Source: Planctomycetota bacterium (GTDB taxonomy: Bacteria; Planctomycetota; Phycisphaerae; Phycisphaerales; UBA1924). From it: a DNA stretch of 64,000 nt. How positions within the stretch are numbered: the first letter of the stretch is position 1; each line of letters begins with the position of its first letter. A program made the translations under genes and the position numbers. The stretch is taken from NCBI GenBank assembly GCA_030950285.1, contig JAUZRR010000021.1:62001-126000 (forward strand). The letters are read 5' to 3'. This document shows positions 61,597 through 64,000 of the stretch, piece after piece. The notes beneath the pieces were generated by a model. The model saw only the letters and a program-made list of their open reading frames with translations. It ran no database searches and was not told the origin of the DNA.

Positions 61597-62535
61597 ATGC
61601 CAAGCCGCGCTCTGACAACTCTCGTCACCAGCCTCTTCGACTACGCCGGGCTCTTCCCCCCGGCAGCTCTCGACATGCTGCCCACGTGCGAGAACTACGC
61701 CCGCGCCCGCATGGGCAAGCACGCCTGGATGCTCGCCCGCATCGTCTGCCCCGCGTCCAAGCTGCACAAGCTCTCCGAAGCCGCGGCGATCCTCATGCCC
61801 GGGACCTACGGCACCAGCGGCTACCGCGAACACGCCGACATCCTCGAACCCTGGAGCGTCTCGGCGGTCATCGACCGACCGCTCGACGAGGCGCTCGAAC
61901 TGATCGAAGCCTTTGACGAACACCACGCAGAGGAGGTCCACGGCCTGGCCCGGGTGGACTGCTTCGAGCTCCGCCCCGACTCACCCGACGCGATCGACGC
62001 CGCGCTCGACTGCATCCCCGAAGACGTGATGCCGTTCTTCGAGGTGCCGGCGATGGGCGACTGCCGGGGCTTTATCGCGGCGCTTGCGGGCAACAACGCC
62101 GCGGCCAAAATCCGCTGCGGCGGCATCACCCCCGAAGCGTTCCCGACGAGCGAGCGAGTGGCTGATTTTCTGCTCGCCTGTCGCGGCGCAGCGGTGCCGT
62201 TCAAGGCAACCGCCGGCCTGCACCACCCGCTGCGGGCCGAACAACCGCTGACCTACGAAACCAACCCGCCGCGCGGCGTGATGCACGGGTTTATCAACCT
62301 TTTCATGGCAGCGGCGTTTGTGCGCACAAAAGACGCGACACGAGAGATGGTCATTGAGCTGCTCGAAGAACCAGACGCCGCGCAGTTTGCTTTTGAAGAA
62401 ACCGCCGCACGGTGGCGAGACCACACGCTCGACGCCGTCGACCTCGCCCGTACGCGCGAAACCTTCGCCCTCTCGATCGGGTCGTGCTCGGTCGAGGAGC
62501 CGGTCGCCGACTTGCAGCAGTTGGGGTGGCTGTGA
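61597..62535 (+). CDS. Uncharacterised protein next to fumarylacetoacetase
   Basis: A 312-aa cytoplasmic product from ATG 61597 (no strong SD; longer in-frame readings to 61285 overlap the previous gene in another frame and are ignored). 'VTSLFDYAGLFPPAALDM' is a striking N-terminal motif, with later 'CRGFIAALAGNNAAAKIRCGGITPEAFPTSERVADFLLAC' and 'PFKATAGLHHPL', a pattern that looks like a TIM-barrel enzyme with conserved Lys and His. No family is recognised. It directly precedes the fumarylacetoacetase gene, suggesting a role in the same (aromatic amino-acid) pathway. Confidence 0.75.
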   Translation: MPSRALTTLVTSLFDYAGLFPPAALDMLPTCENYARARMGKHAWMLARIVCPASKLHKLSEAAAILMPGTYGTSGYREHADILEPWSVSAVIDRPLDEALELIEAFDEHHAEEVHGLARVDCFELRPDSPDAIDAALDCIPEDVMPFFEVPAMGDCRGFIAALAGNNAAAKIRCGGITPEAFPTSERVADFLLACRGAAVPFKATAGLHHPLRAEQPLTYETNPPRGVMHGFINLFMAAAFVRTKDATREMVIELLEEPDAAQFAFEETAARWRDHTLDAVDLARTRETFALSIGSCSVEEPVADLQQLGWL

Positions 62536-62592
62536 TGACAGAAAAACCCACAACAACGGGGGCCGAGCAATCACCAGCTCGCGTGTCCTCCG

Positions 62593-62625
62593 GCTCCCTT
62601 CCCCGCGCCCCGCGGGGGAGGGAGC
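62593..62625. repeat. Palindromic dispersed repeat (family C)
   Basis: GCTCCCTTCCCCGCG and CGCGGGGGAGGGAGC fold into a near-perfect hairpin around CCC. It sits in the 132-bp gap before the fumarylacetoacetase gene and shares its core with 42841-42871. Confidence 0.75.
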
Positions 62626-62667
62626 AGGATGCAGCCCGCTGCGCAGACTGACAACAAGGAGTAACCC

Positions 62668-64000
62668 ATGCCCTACGACATCAACGAAACCCACGACCCG
62701 AAACTCGAGAGCTGGGTCGAATCGGCCAACGACCCGGAGACGGACTTTCCGATTCAGAACCTGCCGTGGTGTGTGTACTTTATCGAAGAGTCCCTGGACT
62801 TCGAGCCGATCGGCGGCCTCGGCGTCCGGCTCGGCGAGAGCGTCGTTGCCATCGAGCCGCTCATCGAGGCACACCTCCTCGATGGCGTGCGGGCTGGGGA
62901 TGTGTCCCTCCTGGACTTTGGCACACTGCCGGAGTTCCAGGCTTTGGGCAGCACCCTGCACCGTACACTCCGCGCCAGACTCGTCGAGCTGCTCACGGCC
63001 GACAATACCGAGCTGCGGGGCAACCGGGGCCTTCGGAATGCTGCTCTCCTGCCGATCGACCAACTGCTGACCCTGCCCTTGGCTCCTTTTCCAAACTACA
63101 CCGACTTCTACGCCTCTCTCCACCACGCCACCAATGTCGGCTCCATGTTTCGGCCCGACAACCCGATCCTCCCCAACTACAAGCACATCCCCATCGGCTA
63201 CCACGGCCGCGCGTCCTCCATCGTCCCCAGCGGCACGCCCATCCGCAGGCCCGTCGGGCAGCAGGCACCGGCCGAAGAAGGCGGCACACCCGGCTTTGGC
63301 CCTTGCAAACTCCTCGACTACGAACTCGAACTCGGCGTCATCGTCGGCCGGGGCAACGAGCTGGGCGTGCCGATCTCGATGGAAGATGTCGAGGACCACA
63401 TCTTCGGCATGTGCATCCTCAACGACTGGTCGGCCCGCGATATGCAAAAGTGGGAATACCAGCCGCTCGGACCTTTCCTTGCCAAAAGCTTTGCCAGCAC
63501 GGTCAGTTCTTATATTGTGACAATGGAAGCCCTCGCCCCCTTCCGCACGCCCGCCTTTGAACGCGCAGCCAGCGACCCCCAGCCGCTTCCTTATCTTGAC
63601 AGCAAATACAACCGCACCCACGGCGGCGTTGATATCACCGTCGAAGCCTACCTCACCAGTGCCGACATGCGTAAACGCAGCATGGCTCCGGTGCAACTCT
63701 CCAAGGGCTCGTTCAAAGATATGTACTGGACGATCGGCCAGATGCTCGCCCACCATGCCTCCAACGGGTGCAACATGCAGCCGGGCGACCTCCTCGGCAG
63801 CGGCACGATCAGCGGCCCCAAACGCGAGAACCGCGGCTGCTTGCTCGAACTCACCTGGGACGGCGACCCGATGGCCACCCCCCCGATCGCGGCCCCGGGA
63901 ACCCAACGCACACCGATCAAACTCCCCACCGGCGAAGAACGCAAGTTCCTCGCTGACGGCGACGAGATTATTCTCAAAGCGTACTGCGAACGCGACGGGT
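62668..64000 (+). CDS. Fumarylacetoacetase (truncated by the window edge)
   Basis: Last enzyme of tyrosine/homogentisate degradation, splitting fumarylacetoacetate to fumarate and acetoacetate. ATG 62668 with AAGGAG 6 nt upstream. 444 codons are visible before the window ends, so only a short C-terminal tail is missing. 'YTDFYASLHHATNVGSMFRPDNPILPNYKHIPIGYHGRASSIV' is the diagnostic catalytic block (a His/Asp dyad). 'DYELELGVIVGRGNELG' and 'FGMCILNDWSARDMQKWEYQPLGPFLAKSF' are metal/active-site elements. The homologous human enzyme is about 420 aa, so size fits. Confidence 0.95.
   Translation, partial: MPYDINETHDPKLESWVESANDPETDFPIQNLPWCVYFIEESLDFEPIGGLGVRLGESVVAIEPLIEAHLLDGVRAGDVSLLDFGTLPEFQALGSTLHRTLRARLVELLTADNTELRGNRGLRNAALLPIDQLLTLPLAPFPNYTDFYASLHHATNVGSMFRPDNPILPNYKHIPIGYHGRASSIVPSGTPIRRPVGQQAPAEEGGTPGFGPCKLLDYELELGVIVGRGNELGVPISMEDVEDHIFGMCILNDWSARDMQKWEYQPLGPFLAKSFASTVSSYIVTMEALAPFRTPAFERAASDPQPLPYLDSKYNRTHGGVDITVEAYLTSADMRKRSMAPVQLSKGSFKDMYWTIGQMLAHHASNGCNMQPGDLLGSGTISGPKRENRGCLLELTWDGDPMATPPIAAPGTQRTPIKLPTGEERKFLADGDEIILKAYCERDG

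Overview
The window is high-GC DNA. Several hallmarks point to a planctomycete, most likely of the Phycisphaerae: a PEP-CTERM-type anchor on a CHRD protein, a prepilin-like protein with an H-x9-DG end, zinc-ribbon membrane proteins carrying a CGYDL-type motif, 'TGFQPV'-coding palindromes inside genes, and long runs of lipoproteins of unknown function. This assignment is inference from gene style. No 16S gene is present.

1-6.8 kb, minus strand: a two-partner secretion locus. A TpsB/FhaC-like outer-membrane transporter is followed by a very large filamentous-haemagglutinin-like TpsA exoprotein that runs off the left edge and contains nearly identical internal repeats. 6.9-22.7 kb, minus strand: a partial type VI secretion (T6SS) operon encoding TagF, TssM, TssL, TssK, a possible Fha-C-terminal-like protein, a 1392-aa pseudokinase/formylglycine-generating-enzyme-like fusion, a TssJ-like lipoprotein candidate, a 650-aa protein of unknown function and a small lipoprotein. 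The sheath, tube, spike and ClpV genes are not in the window. This block holds the most unusual biology here.

22.8-31.5 kb: tRNA-Thr(CGT), a membrane-anchored MsrB-MsrA fusion, a Tat-exported Ntn-hydrolase asparaginase with a repeat inserted in frame, a Gly-rich lipoprotein, an MBL-fold hydrolase, a sialate O-acetylesterase, a small conserved-looking protein and a TPR-sulfotransferase. 31.5-42.6 kb, minus strand: rplK-rplA-rplJ-rplL-rpoB-rpoC, with a perfect terminator at the end, perfect hairpins between rplL and rpoB, and a 15-bp tandem repeat that duplicates the rplJ stop codon. secE and nusG are not next to rplK.

43-48.6 kb: secreted TPR protein, lipoprotein with slippery G9 tracts, amidohydrolase, glycosyltransferase, DUF2846-like lipoprotein and flavin-reductase-like protein. 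48.8-49.7 kb: mraZ with a promoter carrying MraZ-type boxes. It is followed not by rsmH but by about 350 nt of hairpin-rich sequence ending in a strong terminator. 49.8-64 kb: CHRD/PEP-CTERM protein, pseudopilin-like protein, zinc-ribbon membrane proteins, coiled-coil membrane protein, threonine aldolase plus O6-alkylguanine-DNA alkyltransferase, aconitase, a hypothetical protein and fumarylacetoacetase (truncated by the window edge).

Four families of palindromic dispersed repeats (REP/BIME-like) recur between and occasionally inside genes. I saw no insertion sequence, prophage or CRISPR array.
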